A program made the translations under genes and the position numbers. Below the pieces are notes generated by a model. That model was not told the DNA's origin. It ran no database searches and saw only the letters and a list, made by a program, of their open reading frames with translations. A stretch of 64,000 bases of DNA. Source: Nocardioides oleivorans. Its GTDB lineage: Bacteria; Actinomycetota; Actinomycetes; Propionibacteriales; Nocardioidaceae. Location of the stretch: positions 186,001-250,000 of the forward strand of contig NZ_SDWT01000002.1 of NCBI RefSeq assembly GCF_004137255.1. Direction: 5' to 3'. Of this stretch, positions 20,569 to 29,213 are shown piece after piece; position 1 is the first letter of the stretch, and each line of letters opens with the position of its first letter.

Positions 20569-20796
20569 ATGGCCCGCATCCAGCGCCGCCCGCCCGGCCG
20601 AGGCATCGAGTGGGAGTTCGAGACGCTCGTGCTTCCCCGCGACCTCTCCCGCAACGTCGTCACCCGGATGCTCGTCGAGCGCGCCGAGCACGGTGGGTGG
20701 GAGCTCGACCGGCTCAGGATCGGCAACGACGGCAAGCGCCGGGTGGTCCTGCGCCGCAAGATCATCCGCCAGCGGCTGACCCTGTTCGCCAGCTGA
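20569..20796 (+). CDS. DUF5703 family small protein
   Basis: 75 residues, highly basic, starting MARIQRRPPGRGIEWEFETLVLPRDLSRN and ending RRKIIRQRLTLFA. It matches the actinobacterial DUF5703 family of unknown function. A good ribosome binding site, AGGAGAG, precedes the ATG. It may be co-transcribed with the aldo/keto reductase. No transmembrane segment or known catalytic motif is visible. Confidence 0.85.
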   Translation: MARIQRRPPGRGIEWEFETLVLPRDLSRNVVTRMLVERAEHGGWELDRLRIGNDGKRRVVLRRKIIRQRLTLFAS

Positions 20797-20827
20797 GCCT
20801 CCTGGCCGGGCGGCCCAGCGCTCGCGG

Positions 20828-21292
20828 CTACCAGCCCGAGGTGCCCGGAGAGCCCTTGAACGGACCGGTCACGCGCGAGGTGATCCAGCCGCCGTAGAAG
20901 TTCCCCGGCTGCGGCACCACGACCTCGTCGTCGACCGTGCAGCGGTCCACGCGACCGGGATAGAGCGCGACGTGGTCGAGCAGCACCTCGAAGCCCTTCG
21001 ACGGCGTCGGGTAGGTCCACGCGATCGAGGCCAGCACCTCTTCGCCGACCACCACGTCGAAGTAGGCCGCCTGGCCCTTCCACTCGCACCACGAGCCGCC
21101 CTGGCCGGGCCGGAGGACACCGTCGGCGAACGACGACAGCGGCAGGTAGTAGGTCGGCGGGTGGCTCGTCTCGAGCACGCGCAGGCTGCTGGTGGTGTCG
21201 GCGACCACGACGCCTCCGTGCGTGACGACGACGTGCTCGCTGCTCGGGTCGACCGCGGGGGGACGCGGGTAGTCCCAGACGGACTCGGTCAT
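20828..21292 (-). CDS. DUF427 domain protein
   Basis: 154 residues. Opens MTESVWDYPRPPAV and contains the DUF427 signature THPPTYYLP-like (here SHPPTYYLPLSSF), C-E-W-K-G-Q-A-A-Y-F, and a C-terminal FYGGWITSRVTGPFKG. Single-domain beta-rich cytosolic proteins of this family have unknown function. The start is leaderless after TAGGTT at 21299. It is convergent with DUF5703. Confidence 0.88.
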   Translation of the reverse strand: MTESVWDYPRPPAVDPSSEHVVVTHGGVVVADTTSSLRVLETSHPPTYYLPLSSFADGVLRPGQGGSWCEWKGQAAYFDVVVGEEVLASIAWTYPTPSKGFEVLLDHVALYPGRVDRCTVDDEVVVPQPGNFYGGWITSRVTGPFKGSPGTSGW

Positions 21293-21298
21293 GGGCCC

Positions 21299-21304
21299 AA
21301 CCTA
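21299..21304 (-). promoter_or_regulatory. -10 box, leaderless start of the DUF427 gene
   Basis: TAGGTT ends 6 bases before the ATG; intervening GGGCCC. Confidence 0.45.
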
Positions 21305-21315
21305 CGGAGCGGCAC

Positions 21316-21978
21316 CTAGGCGCTCGCGGCCTCGGCACTCTGGCGGAGCTCGCGGACCATGGCGTCGGGGTCGTCGGCGGAGTAGACGGCCGAGCCCGCC
21401 ACGAACACGTCGGCACCGGCCTCGGCGCACCGCTCGATGGTCTCGAGCGAGACGCCGCCGTCGACCTGGAGCCAGGTCTCGACACCGTGCTTGCGCATCA
21501 GCTCACGCGCCGTGCGGATCTTCGGCAGGCACAGGTCGAGGAACTTCTGGCCACCGAAGCCCGGCTCGACGGTCATGATCAGCACCATGTCGAGCTCGGG
21601 CAGCAGCGCCTCGTAGGGCTCGATCGGCGTCGCCGGCTTGAGTGCCATCGAGGCCCGCGCGCCCTGGGAGCGGATCTCCCGGGCGAGCCGGACCGGGGCC
21701 TTGGCCGCCTCGGCGTGGAAGGTCACCGAACCGCAGCCGGCCTCGGCGTAGGCCGGCGCCCACCGGTCGGCGTCCTCGATCATCAGGTGCACGTCGATCG
21801 GCTGGCTCGCGTGCTGGGCGAGCGACTCGATGATCGGCAGCCCCAGCGTCAGGTTGGGCACGAAGTGGTTGTCCATCACGTCCACGTGCACCCAGTCGGC
21901 GCTGGGGATGCGCGCCACCTCGTCGGCCAGGCGCGACAGGTCGGCGTTGAGGATGCTCGGCGTGATCTGGATGCCCAC
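21316..21978 (-). CDS. rpe: Ribulose-phosphate 3-epimerase
   Basis: 220 residues, typical length. It interconverts ribulose-5-phosphate and xylulose-5-phosphate in the pentose phosphate pathway. Metal-binding and catalytic blocks: [28 protein letters not shown] (His/Asp), VDVHLMIED, and [12 protein letters not shown], plus [10 protein letters not shown] near 170. The GTG start sits 7 bases after a -10 box formed partly by the TAG stop of the upstream lipid-kinase gene. Confidence 0.96.
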   Translation of the reverse strand: MGIQITPSILNADLSRLADEVARIPSADWVHVDVMDNHFVPNLTLGLPIIESLAQHASQPIDVHLMIEDADRWAPAYAEAGCGSVTFHAEAAKAPVRLAREIRSQGARASMALKPATPIEPYEALLPELDMVLIMTVEPGFGGQKFLDLCLPKIRTARELMRKHGVETWLQVDGGVSLETIERCAEAGADVFVAGSAVYSADDPDAMVRELRQSAEAASA

Positions 21979-21985
21979 GGGGACG

Positions 21986-21991
21986 ATCCTA
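21986..21991 (-). promoter_or_regulatory. -10 box of rpe overlapping the upstream stop codon
   Basis: TAGGAT ends 7 bases before the rpe GTG. Its TAG is also the stop codon of the lipid-kinase gene (stop at 21989-21991). Confidence 0.4.
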
Positions 21992-22936
21992 GGGAGTCTG
22001 CTCCTGGTCCATCCGGGCGGCTCGGCTCCCGACGGGTACGACGACGTGCAGCGCGTTGCGGTCGACCTCGAACGTCGCGGGCGTCCGGGCGGCGATCTCG
22101 CCGTCGAGGTTCACCTCCAGCGGCTCGTCGGTGACGATGCGGATCCGGCGTGCGGTCAGGTGGTGGACCCGGTCGTGCTCGACGAGCTGTCCGGTGCGCA
22201 GCAGGCGGGCGACCGAGACATGGTCGCGCAGCCGCCCCTGCTCGACGGCGTACACGTCGAGGAGGTGGTCGTCGATGGAGGCGTTCGGGGCGACGGTGAG
22301 CCCTCCGCCGTAGTGCCGGCCGTTGCCGACCGCGACCTGCATCAGGTCGCGCAGCTCCAGGACCGTGCCGTCCTCGAGCTCGAGCCGCGCGGCGAACGGT
22401 CGGTGCGAGCGGTACGCCGCCAGGGTGGCGGCCGGGTAGGCGAAGCGACCGAGGCGTCGCTTGAGGCCCGGCGTGAGCCGCTGCGTGACCGCGACCGAGA
22501 GGCCGACCGAGGCGACGTTGAGGTAGGCCCGGCCATCGACGAGACCGAGGTCGACGTCGACCACCTTGCCGGTGGTCAGCGTCGCGACGGCCTGCTCGAG
22601 CACCGACGGGATCTCGAGGGTGCGGGCGAAGTCGTTGGCCGTGCCGAGCGGGAGCACCCCCAGCGTGGTCCGGGTGCGGGACACGAGCCCCGCGGCGCAC
22701 GCGATCGTGCCGTCGCCACCTCCGACGACCAGCAGGTCGGGCTCGTCGGCGACCGCGACCTGGAGGGCGTCCACCAGCTCGCCGCCGCCGTGGGCGGGCC
22801 GGACCCGCACGTCGTCGGACACCGACCGGAGGGCGGCCTCGACCAGCGGGAGCGCCCGCAGCCCGGTGCGGGAGGCGGTGTTGACGACGACGGACACCCG
22901 GTCGCTGCGGGGCTGGGTCGAGCAGTCGGTGGTCAT
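21989..22936 (-). CDS. Diacylglycerol/sphingosine kinase-family lipid kinase
   Basis: 315 residues. The catalytic-domain signature [10 protein letters not shown] and [16 protein letters not shown] (about 100-130) is present, together with the C-terminal beta-sandwich containing [13 protein letters not shown]. Actinobacterial members phosphorylate diacylglycerol or related lipids. The start follows a TAGCGT box. Transcription of rpe may run on from it, although rpe has its own predicted promoter. Substrate not determinable. Confidence 0.9.
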   Translation of the reverse strand: MTTDCSTQPRSDRVSVVVNTASRTGLRALPLVEAALRSVSDDVRVRPAHGGGELVDALQVAVADEPDLLVVGGGDGTIACAAGLVSRTRTTLGVLPLGTANDFARTLEIPSVLEQAVATLTTGKVVDVDLGLVDGRAYLNVASVGLSVAVTQRLTPGLKRRLGRFAYPAATLAAYRSHRPFAARLELEDGTVLELRDLMQVAVGNGRHYGGGLTVAPNASIDDHLLDVYAVEQGRLRDHVSVARLLRTGQLVEHDRVHHLTARRIRIVTDEPLEVNLDGEIAARTPATFEVDRNALHVVVPVGSRAARMDQEQTP

Positions 22937-22942
22937 GGATCG

Positions 22943-22948
22943 ACGCTA
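22943..22948 (-). promoter_or_regulatory. -10 box, leaderless start of the lipid kinase gene
   Basis: TAGCGT ends 6 bases before the ATG. Confidence 0.4.
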
Positions 22949-23018
22949 CGGAGCCCCGGTGAGAGCCAGATGAGGACGACCTGTGCGGACGCTGTGCCTC
23001 GGGCCGGGAGCCGTCCGG

Positions 23019-23990
23019 TCAGGAGTCCTCGGGCTCGGGCGGTGCCTCCGCACCCTCGTCGTCGTCGCGGTCGGCCCACTCCAGCAGGGGCAAGATGTCG
23101 AACGGGTGCCCGTCGATGTCGGCGTGCAGGTCGCCGATCTCGGCGAACCGCCCGGGCATCGTGAAGATCGTGAAGTCGTCCGGCTCGCAGGCGTCGACCT
23201 CGTCCCACCGGATCGGTGCGGAGACCCGTGCCCGGGGCACGCCGCGCACGGAGTAGGCCGCGGCGATCGTGTGGTCGCGCGCGTTCTGGTTGTAGTCGAC
23301 GAACAGCTGCGCGGGGTCCCGGTCCTTGCGCCACCACGCCGTGGTGACCTCTCCCCCGGCGCGCCGCTCGACCTCGCGCGCGAAGGCCAGCGCACCTCGT
23401 CGTACGTCCTGGAAGCCGTGGTCGGGCGGGATCCGCACGTAGACGTGCAGCCCCGAGCCGCCGCTGGTCTTGGGGAACCCGGTGGCGCCGAGCTCGTCGA
23501 GCACCTCGTGGGCGACGTGGGCGACCCGCTGGACGGTGCCCCAGTCGCACGCAGGCCCGGGGTCGAGGTCGATGCGCCACTCGTCGGGCTTCTCGGTGTC
23601 GGCGCGGCGGCTGTTCCACGGGTGGAACTCGACGGTGGACATCTGCACCGCCCAGATCACGCTGGCGAGCTCGGTCACGCACAGCTCGTCGGCGGTCCGC
23701 TTCCACCGCGGGAAGAACAGCTGGACGGTCTCGACCCATGCGGGAGCGCCGGCGGGCAGCCGCTTCTGGTGCACCTTGTCGCCGGCCAGGCCCTTGGGGA
23801 AGCGGTGCAGCATGCACGGGCGCTCGAGGAGGGCGTTGACGATGCCGTCGCCGACGGACAGGTAGTACTCGACGAGGTCGAGCTTCGTCGCCCCGGGCCC
23901 GCCGTCGACGGGCGGGAAGTAGACGCGGTCGGGGTTGGTCACCTTGACGACGCGGTCGTCGACCTCGATCTCGACGAAGGGGGACGCCAT
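23019..23990 (-). CDS. Stand-alone LigD-type DNA polymerase/primase domain
   Basis: 323 residues of archaeo-eukaryotic primase-like polymerase. Visible: RVYFPPVDG, the DxD metal motif in WRIDLDPGPACDW, the KTSGGSGLHVYV block, and the third acidic site in LFVDYNQNARDHT, with PIRWDEVD near the end. In non-homologous end joining the LigD polymerase extends and fills DNA ends with Ku. No ligase, nuclease or Ku gene is adjacent, so it is a single-domain enzyme acting alone or in trans. The C-terminal 20 residues are strongly acidic. The start is leaderless after TAGGTT. Confidence 0.9.
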   Translation of the reverse strand: MASPFVEIEVDDRVVKVTNPDRVYFPPVDGGPGATKLDLVEYYLSVGDGIVNALLERPCMLHRFPKGLAGDKVHQKRLPAGAPAWVETVQLFFPRWKRTADELCVTELASVIWAVQMSTVEFHPWNSRRADTEKPDEWRIDLDPGPACDWGTVQRVAHVAHEVLDELGATGFPKTSGGSGLHVYVRIPPDHGFQDVRRGALAFAREVERRAGGEVTTAWWRKDRDPAQLFVDYNQNARDHTIAAAYSVRGVPRARVSAPIRWDEVDACEPDDFTIFTMPGRFAEIGDLHADIDGHPFDILPLLEWADRDDDEGAEAPPEPEDS

Positions 23991-23996
23991 CGCCCC

Positions 23997-24002
23997 AACC
24001 TA
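23997..24002 (-). promoter_or_regulatory. -10 box, leaderless start of the LigD-type polymerase gene
   Basis: TAGGTT ends 6 bases before the ATG. Confidence 0.45.
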
Positions 24003-24012
24003 GCCGTGCGGA

Positions 24013-24990
24013 CTACTTCTTGGCGGGAGCCTCGGACGGAGTCGCCTGCGCGACCGTGACCGTGAAGGCGTCGGACCAGCCCTCGTCGGCGTACTGCGAC
24101 TGGGGGCGGTGCCAGCGGAACTCGGTGGTCTCCGCGACGGGTACGACGACGCGCGCCAGGCCGTCGGCGTCGGCGAGCTGCGGACCGCCGACCGGCGCCC
24201 ACGCGCCGTTGCCGGTGCGCGACTCCAGCACGAGCGGGTCGCCGGTGACGCGGCCGTTGCCGTCGGCGACGCGCCCCGTCAGGGTCACCTCGGCACCGGC
24301 GTCGACCTGCTTGACCGGCCCGCCGATGGTGGTGGAGAGGGAGAGCCCCTCGAAGTCGAAGGTCGAGCCGCCCGCGCGGACGGCGTCGAGGTTGAACGGC
24401 CGGGAGTCGCACCCGAAGCCGGTGACGGTGAAGCCCGCGCCGTCGCCGTGCTGGCCCGCGAACCCGGCCGGGGTGGCGGACCCGGCCGCGGAGACCGGCT
24501 TGCGGGTTCTCAGGTCGACCAGAGACCAGTCGTAGGTGAGCTCGGCGGAGGAGACCTGGGTCCAGCCGCCGGCCGGGACGGTGACGTCGGCGCGGCCCGC
24601 CCACGCGGTGCCTGCGGGGCTGTCGGCCGTGATCGCGACGACGTACGAGACACCCTGCGTGCCCGCGGTCGCGGCGACCGACAGCGAGGTGTCGATGCCG
24701 GCGAGCGAGCCGAAGCGGGAGTACGGCCCGGAGGCGCTGCCGCCCGATGCCGGCACGATGCCGAGCGAGCGGCGGCCGAGGGGCGCGGAGTAGGGGCCGA
24801 GGTTGATGCGCGACTGCGGTGCCACGCCCTGGCCGAAGACGGCGTCGCAGGACACGTAGGTGAGGAAGGTGTCCGGATCGCCGGTGGTCGGTCCGGACAG
24901 TGTCCGGCTCTCGGCGTGGGCCGGTGCAGCCCACAGCGCTGCCACCGCCACGCCCGACGCGACGATCCCGAGACTGTTCCGCAACCGCAT
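24013..24990 (-). CDS. Secreted protein of unknown function
   Basis: 325 residues with an N-terminal Sec signal (MRLRNSLGIVASGVAVAALWAAPAHA, cleavage after A-H-A about residue 26). The mature part is rich in Gly/Thr/Ser with beta-like repeats, and ends QATPSEAPAKK. One stretch resembles a beta-sandwich of the kind seen in surface or adhesive proteins (ADGNGRVTGDPLVLESRTGNGAWAPV), but I cannot assign a family. Two cysteines, Cys53 and the one in FGCDSRP, could form a disulfide. No operon partners; the divergent ATPase gene begins 180 bases away. Confidence 0.65.
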   Translation of the reverse strand: MRLRNSLGIVASGVAVAALWAAPAHAESRTLSGPTTGDPDTFLTYVSCDAVFGQGVAPQSRINLGPYSAPLGRRSLGIVPASGGSASGPYSRFGSLAGIDTSLSVAATAGTQGVSYVVAITADSPAGTAWAGRADVTVPAGGWTQVSSAELTYDWSLVDLRTRKPVSAAGSATPAGFAGQHGDGAGFTVTGFGCDSRPFNLDAVRAGGSTFDFEGLSLSTTIGGPVKQVDAGAEVTLTGRVADGNGRVTGDPLVLESRTGNGAWAPVGGPQLADADGLARVVVPVAETTEFRWHRPQSQYADEGWSDAFTVTVAQATPSEAPAKK

Positions 24991-25172
24991 GTGTTTCCTG
25001 CTCCCCCTACGCCCTCCGCATCCCTCCGATGCGACGCGCTCACCCCATCATGCTCGGATACTCCAAGGTTGTGAACACGCGGCGCGGAGATGACCAATTC
25101 TTCGTATCCCGGTGAACAGGTCCGCCGGGCGCTCCGGGAGCGCGGTCGGTGGGGCTCGCTACGGTGGCCGCC
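24991..25172. other. Divergent promoter region, no gene found
   Basis: About 180 bases between the secreted-protein gene (minus) and the small ATPase gene (plus). Only the -10 box at 25160 is convincing. No hairpin, RNA gene or repeat stood out. Confidence 0.5.
25160..25165 (+). promoter_or_regulatory. -10 box, leaderless start of the AAA ATPase
   Basis: TACGGT ends 7 bases before the ATG at 25173, supporting that start over an earlier in-frame GTG at 25149, which would precede the box. Confidence 0.45.
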
Positions 25173-25922
25173 ATGCCGTTCAGGGGTGACGACTTCCCAC
25201 GACATCCGGTGCGCCGCGCGGAGGCGCGCGCCGACCACGGGCTGCGGGCGGACGCCTATCCGGCGTCCATCCCGGCCGTCGCGCAGGTGCTGGCCGACGG
25301 GCTCGACCTCGAGCCGGGGGTGACGTTCCTCGTCGGGGAGAACGGGTCGGGCAAGTCGACCATCGTCGAGGCGGTCGCGACCGCGTTCGGGCTGTCGCCG
25401 GAGGGAGGGAGCACGCACAGCATGCACTCGACCCGGCCGACCGAGTCGGCGCTCGGCGACGCACTCCAGCTGGTGCGCGGGGCGGGAGCGTCCAAGTGGG
25501 GCTTCTTCCTCCGTGCCGAGACGATGCACGGCTGGTACTCCTACATCGAGGACAACCCGAAGACCTCCGGTGACCCGGACGTCGCCTTCCACTCGCTGAG
25601 CCACGGTGAGTCCTTCCTGGCCGTCCTCGAGTCCCGCTTCACCGGGCGCGGCTTCTTCTGCCTCGACGAGCCCGAGGCGGCGCTGTCGTTCTCGTCCACG
25701 CTGGGCCTCATCGCGACCCTCCAGCGGCTGGTCGCCCGCCGCGGCCAGGTGCTGTGCGCGACCCACTCCCCCGTGCTCGCCGCGATGCCGGGCGCGCGGA
25801 TCCTCGAGGCCGGACCGTGGGGCCTGCGCGAGACGTCGTGGGACGACCTCGACCTCGTCGACCACTGGCGGCGCTACCTCGCCGAGCCGTGGTCCTACCT
25901 GCGCCACCTGCAGGACGACTGA
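25173..25922 (+). CDS. Single-domain AAA/ABC-type ATPase
   Basis: 249 residues. Walker A is VGENGSGKSTIVEAVATAFG (about residues 58-66), then a signature-like LSHGES near 145, Walker B CLDEPEAALSF (about 167-177) with a switch histidine in LCATHSP. This is the compact SMC/Rad50-like architecture of stand-alone ATPases with no visible partner gene. Such proteins range from toxin-antitoxin and defense ATPases to uncharacterised housekeeping proteins; the role here is unknown. It is convergent with rsmB. Confidence 0.85.
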   Translation: MPFRGDDFPRHPVRRAEARADHGLRADAYPASIPAVAQVLADGLDLEPGVTFLVGENGSGKSTIVEAVATAFGLSPEGGSTHSMHSTRPTESALGDALQLVRGAGASKWGFFLRAETMHGWYSYIEDNPKTSGDPDVAFHSLSHGESFLAVLESRFTGRGFFCLDEPEAALSFSSTLGLIATLQRLVARRGQVLCATHSPVLAAMPGARILEAGPWGLRETSWDDLDLVDHWRRYLAEPWSYLRHLQDD

Positions 25923-25941
25923 CGCCGCCCGTGACCGGCCG

Positions 25942-27273
25942 TCAGACCAGCGCGCGCCGGCGCAGCCTGGCGGCGAACATCGCGTCGGTGCCGTCACGGT
26001 GCGGCCAGAGCTGGAACCGGTCGACCTCGACCGTGTCGTCGCGCCCGGCCAGCACCGCCTCGACGACGCCGGTGGTCTCGGCCAGCACCGGGGAGCACGT
26101 CGCGTAGACGACCACGCCGCCCGGACGCACCGACTCGACCGCCGCGTCCAGGAGCGCGCGCTGGAGGGTGACGAGCACGTCCAGGTCCTCGGGCGTCCGC
26201 CGCCAGCGCGACTCGGGGCGCCGCCGCAGCGCTCCCAGCCCCGAGCACGGCGCATCGACGAGCACCCGGTCGAAGGTGCCCGGCACCCAGGCCGGTCGCA
26301 CCCCGTCACCGGCGACCACCCGGACCGCCCGAGCGGGGACGGAGCGCATGGCCGAGGCCACCAGGGCCGCCCGGTGGGGCTGGCGCTCGTTGGCCACGAG
26401 CACCGCACCCCGCTGGGCCGCGAGCGACGCCAGCAGTGCAGCCTTGCCCCCGGGGCCGGCGCAGAGGTCGAGCCAGCGCTCGTCACGGCCCTCGATCGGA
26501 GCGTCCGTCATCGCGAGCGCCACGAGCTGCGAGCCCTCGTCCTGCACGCCGGCCCGTCCCTCGGCCACCGCGGGGATCGCCGCCGGATCGCCCCCGTCGA
26601 GCACGACGCCGTACGGCGACCGGCTGGTGCGGGTGCCCCCGGCGGCCTCCAGCTCGGTGACGTCCGCGAGGCCCGGGCGAGCCACCAGCGTGACGCGCGG
26701 GGCGGCATTGTCGGCGGCGAGGAGCTCCTCGAGCCCGTCGTCGGCGCCGAGGGCCGCCGCGAGCGCGTCGACCACCCAGCGCGGATGCGACTGCGCCACC
26801 GCGAGGTGACCGCGCAGGTCGCGGGTGCGCTCGGGCGCGACGGCCGCGACCCAGGCGTCGAGGTCCTCCCGGCTCACCTTGCGCAGGACCGCGTTGACGA
26901 GACCGGCCGGGCCCTGGCCCACGGACGCGCGGACCAGGTCCACGCTGGTGGAGATAGCCGCGTGGTCGGGGACCCGCATCGACAGCAGCTGGTGCACGCC
27001 GAGCCGGAGCACGTCGCGGACCTCGGGCTGGAGCCGGGGCTTCGTCAGGCAGGCATCGATCACGGGGTCGTAGAGCCCGTGCATCCGGATCGCGCCCGAC
27101 GCGAGCTCGGTGGCGAGGGCGGCGTCGCGTCCCTCGAGCCGGTGCTTGCGCAGCACCTGCGGCAGGACCAGGTTGGCGTACGCGTCGTCGACGCGCACGG
27201 CGGTCAGCACGTCGAGCGCGGCCCGGCGCGGACGGTCCACCGGCCTTCGGGATCCCCGGGACCGGTCAGTCAC
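25942..27273 (-). CDS. rsmB: RsmB/NOP-family rRNA m5C methyltransferase
   Basis: 443 residues. N-terminal NusB-like RNA-binding domain (about 1-150), then SAM-binding GXGXG-like LDLCAGPGGKAALLAS, motif IV VDAPCSGLGALRRRPESRW with the catalytic Pro-Cys, and motif VI VVYATCSPV with the second Cys. It methylates 16S rRNA cytidine, by family precedent. The GTG start overlaps the end of the MmcQ gene by 8 bases. It belongs to the def-fmt-mmcQ-rsmB run, in the usual mycobacterial order. Confidence 0.93.
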   Translation of the reverse strand: MTDRSRGSRRPVDRPRRAALDVLTAVRVDDAYANLVLPQVLRKHRLEGRDAALATELASGAIRMHGLYDPVIDACLTKPRLQPEVRDVLRLGVHQLLSMRVPDHAAISTSVDLVRASVGQGPAGLVNAVLRKVSREDLDAWVAAVAPERTRDLRGHLAVAQSHPRWVVDALAAALGADDGLEELLAADNAAPRVTLVARPGLADVTELEAAGGTRTSRSPYGVVLDGGDPAAIPAVAEGRAGVQDEGSQLVALAMTDAPIEGRDERWLDLCAGPGGKAALLASLAAQRGAVLVANERQPHRAALVASAMRSVPARAVRVVAGDGVRPAWVPGTFDRVLVDAPCSGLGALRRRPESRWRRTPEDLDVLVTLQRALLDAAVESVRPGGVVVYATCSPVLAETTGVVEAVLAGRDDTVEVDRFQLWPHRDGTDAMFAARLRRRALV

Positions 27274-27691
27274 CGAGGTGCTCCCGCACCAGCTTCTTGG
27301 GTGCCTTGGTCGCCCAGGCCTCGGTGACCACCTCGGTCAGCTCCTGCCGGCTGATCTCCCCCAGGCGCGACTGCTGCACGAGGACGGCGTTGTAGCCCCG
27401 GAAGTGGTCGATCGTGAAGAACGGCGTGGAGTCGTCCTCCACGAGCGCGTGCTTCTCGACCTCGGTGGGCGTCGTGATCACGATCAGGTCGTCGTACTGC
27501 TCCCCGGTCTCCGGGTCGATCGCCGTGGGGCCGGGGGCGCGGTAGAGGACGAATCCCTTGCCCTTCGGCCCGCGCGGGACCTTCCAGGTCGGTCGGTCCC
27601 CCCACGAGGTGCCGAGCTCGGTCTCGGGCAGCGCGGCACAGATCTCGTCGACGTCCTCGGGCCGGGCGGGTCGCTGGTCGGAGGTGCTCAC
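27266..27691 (-). CDS. MmcQ/YjbR-family DNA-binding protein
   Basis: 141 residues. Contains [21 protein letters not shown]...[10 protein letters not shown]..., matching the MmcQ/YjbR (CyaY-like) domain, with an acidic cluster ([10 protein letters not shown]). Function unknown; some members bind DNA. The GTG start overlaps the fmt stop as GTGA. A -10 box lies 7 bases upstream, so it may have its own transcript. Confidence 0.82.
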   Translation of the reverse strand: MSTSDQRPARPEDVDEICAALPETELGTSWGDRPTWKVPRGPKGKGFVLYRAPGPTAIDPETGEQYDDLIVITTPTEVEKHALVEDDSTPFFTIDHFRGYNAVLVQQSRLGEISRQELTEVVTEAWATKAPKKLVREHLGD

Positions 27692-28620
27692 GCGTCCGAG
27701 CCTAGGCGCGTGCCCGACTCCAGGCGCACCCCGCGGGCCCAGTCGGCGGCCGCCATCTGCTTCTTCCCGAACGCCTTGACGTCACCGAGCTGCACGGGCG
27801 CGGAGGCGGTCCCCACGAGGACGGCGTTCTTGGTGACCTCGAGGACGCCCGGCTCGAGCGCGTCGCGGTCGGCGATGGTGACCGGACCGATCTTGATGCG
27901 CTCCCCCTCGAACGTGCTCCAGGCACCCGGCGCGGGATCGCACGCGCGCACCTGGCGGTCGATCCCGATGGCGGGGTGCGTCCAGTCGATGCGGGCGTCG
28001 TCCACGAGGATCTTCGGGGCGAAGGAGACGCCGTCGTCGGGTTGCTCACGGGCCGCGAGCGTGCCGTCCTCGATGCCGTCCAGGGTCTGCACGAGCAGCC
28101 CGGCGCCGCCCTCGGCGAGGCGCGTCAGCAGGTCGCCCGCGGTGTCGGCGGCGCGGATCCGCTCGGTCATCACACCGAAGACGGGTCCGGCGTCGAGCTC
28201 CTTCACGATCCGGAACGTTGTCGCCCCGGTGAGCTCGTCGCCTGCCCACAGGGCGTGCTGGACCGGCGCGGCGCCCCTCCAGGCCGGCAGCACCGAGAAG
28301 TGCAGGTTGATCCAGCCATGGGGCACCAGGTCGAGCGCCGACTGCGGCAGCAGCGCGCCGTAGGCGACGACCGGGCACGCGTCCGGCCGCAGCGCGGCCA
28401 GGGCGGCCTGGAACTCGGGCTCGCGCGGGTGCACGGGCTTCAGCACCGGTACGCCGATCTCGTCGGCTCGCTGCGCGACGGGGCTGGCGACCAGCTTGCG
28501 GCCGCGGCCGCTCGGGGCGTCGGGTCGGGTGACCACCCCGACGAGCTCGTGGCGGCTGGCGGCGATCGCGTCGAGCGCGGGCACGGCGACCTCGGGGGTG
28601 CCGGCGAAGACCACGCGCAT
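27688..28620 (-). CDS. fmt: Methionyl-tRNA formyltransferase
   Basis: 310 residues. The ATG at 28620 is chosen over a longer upstream frame because it overlaps the def stop (TGATG). Catalytic triad region: [16 protein letters not shown] (Asn105, His107), GATTFRI, and the C-terminal OB-like domain from about 205. It formylates Met-tRNA for translation initiation. Motif [10 protein letters not shown] has F where most members have P. Usual def-fmt pair. Confidence 0.95.
   Translation of the reverse strand: MRVVFAGTPEVAVPALDAIAASRHELVGVVTRPDAPSGRGRKLVASPVAQRADEIGVPVLKPVHPREPEFQAALAALRPDACPVVAYGALLPQSALDLVPHGWINLHFSVLPAWRGAAPVQHALWAGDELTGATTFRIVKELDAGPVFGVMTERIRAADTAGDLLTRLAEGGAGLLVQTLDGIEDGTLAAREQPDDGVSFAPKILVDDARIDWTHPAIGIDRQVRACDPAPGAWSTFEGERIKIGPVTIADRDALEPGVLEVTKNAVLVGTASAPVQLGDVKAFGKKQMAAADWARGVRLESGTRLGSDA
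27699..27704 (-). promoter_or_regulatory. Possible internal -10 box before the MmcQ gene
   Basis: TAGGCT ends 7 bases before the GTG and lies inside the 3' end of fmt. Confidence 0.4.
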
Positions 28621-29165
28621 CAGCGACCGAGGCCGAAGGTGCTGTGCGGGCTCACCCGGACGGTCGGCTTCTCCAGGCCGAACCACTCGGACTCGCGGAT
28701 CTCCTTCATCGCCGCCTTGCGGGCGTCGGTGTCGAGCTTGTCGATGAAGAGGATCCCGTCGAGGTGGTCGGTCTCGTGCTGCATGGCGCGGGCCAGGAGC
28801 TCGGACGCCTCGATGCGCAGCGGCTCGCCGTGCATGTCGAAGCCGGTCGCGATGACGCGCAGCGCGCGCAGGCAGTCGTAGGTCAGCTCGGGCAGCGAGA
28901 GACAGCCCTCGGCGCCGTCCTGGGTCTCGTCGGACAGCGCGAGCGACGGGTTGACGAGGTGGCCGGTCTCGCCGTCGACGTGCCAGGTGAAGACCCGCAG
29001 CCCGATCCCGATCTGCGGCGCGGCCAGGCCCGCGCCGGGCGCGGCGAGCATCGTGTCGGTGAGGTCGGTGACGATCTGGCGCAGGTCCTTGTCGAAGCGG
29101 TCGACCTCGACGGCGCGCTGGCGCAGCACGGGATCTCCGAACAGGCGGATGGGCTGGACGGCCAC
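28620..29165 (-). CDS. def: Peptide deformylase
   Basis: 181 residues. All three motifs: GAGLAAPQ (44-51), EGCLSLP (86-92, metal ligand Cys88), HETDHLDG (130-137, His130, Glu131 and His134). It removes the formyl group from nascent proteins, pairing with fmt directly downstream (1-base overlap). GTG start with GAGGAG upstream. Confidence 0.97.
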   Translation of the reverse strand: MAVQPIRLFGDPVLRQRAVEVDRFDKDLRQIVTDLTDTMLAAPGAGLAAPQIGIGLRVFTWHVDGETGHLVNPSLALSDETQDGAEGCLSLPELTYDCLRALRVIATGFDMHGEPLRIEASELLARAMQHETDHLDGILFIDKLDTDARKAAMKEIRESEWFGLEKPTVRVSPHSTFGLGR

Positions 29166-29198
29166 GGAACTCCTCGGTCTGGGTGCGACGGGAGGTCA

Positions 29199-29204
29199 AG
29201 TCTA
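29199..29204 (-). promoter_or_regulatory. -10 box of the def-fmt-mmcQ-rsmB operon
   Basis: TAGACT on the minus strand, 33 bases before the def start, between the priA stop and def. Confidence 0.45.
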
Positions 29205-29213
29205 GGGAGCGCC

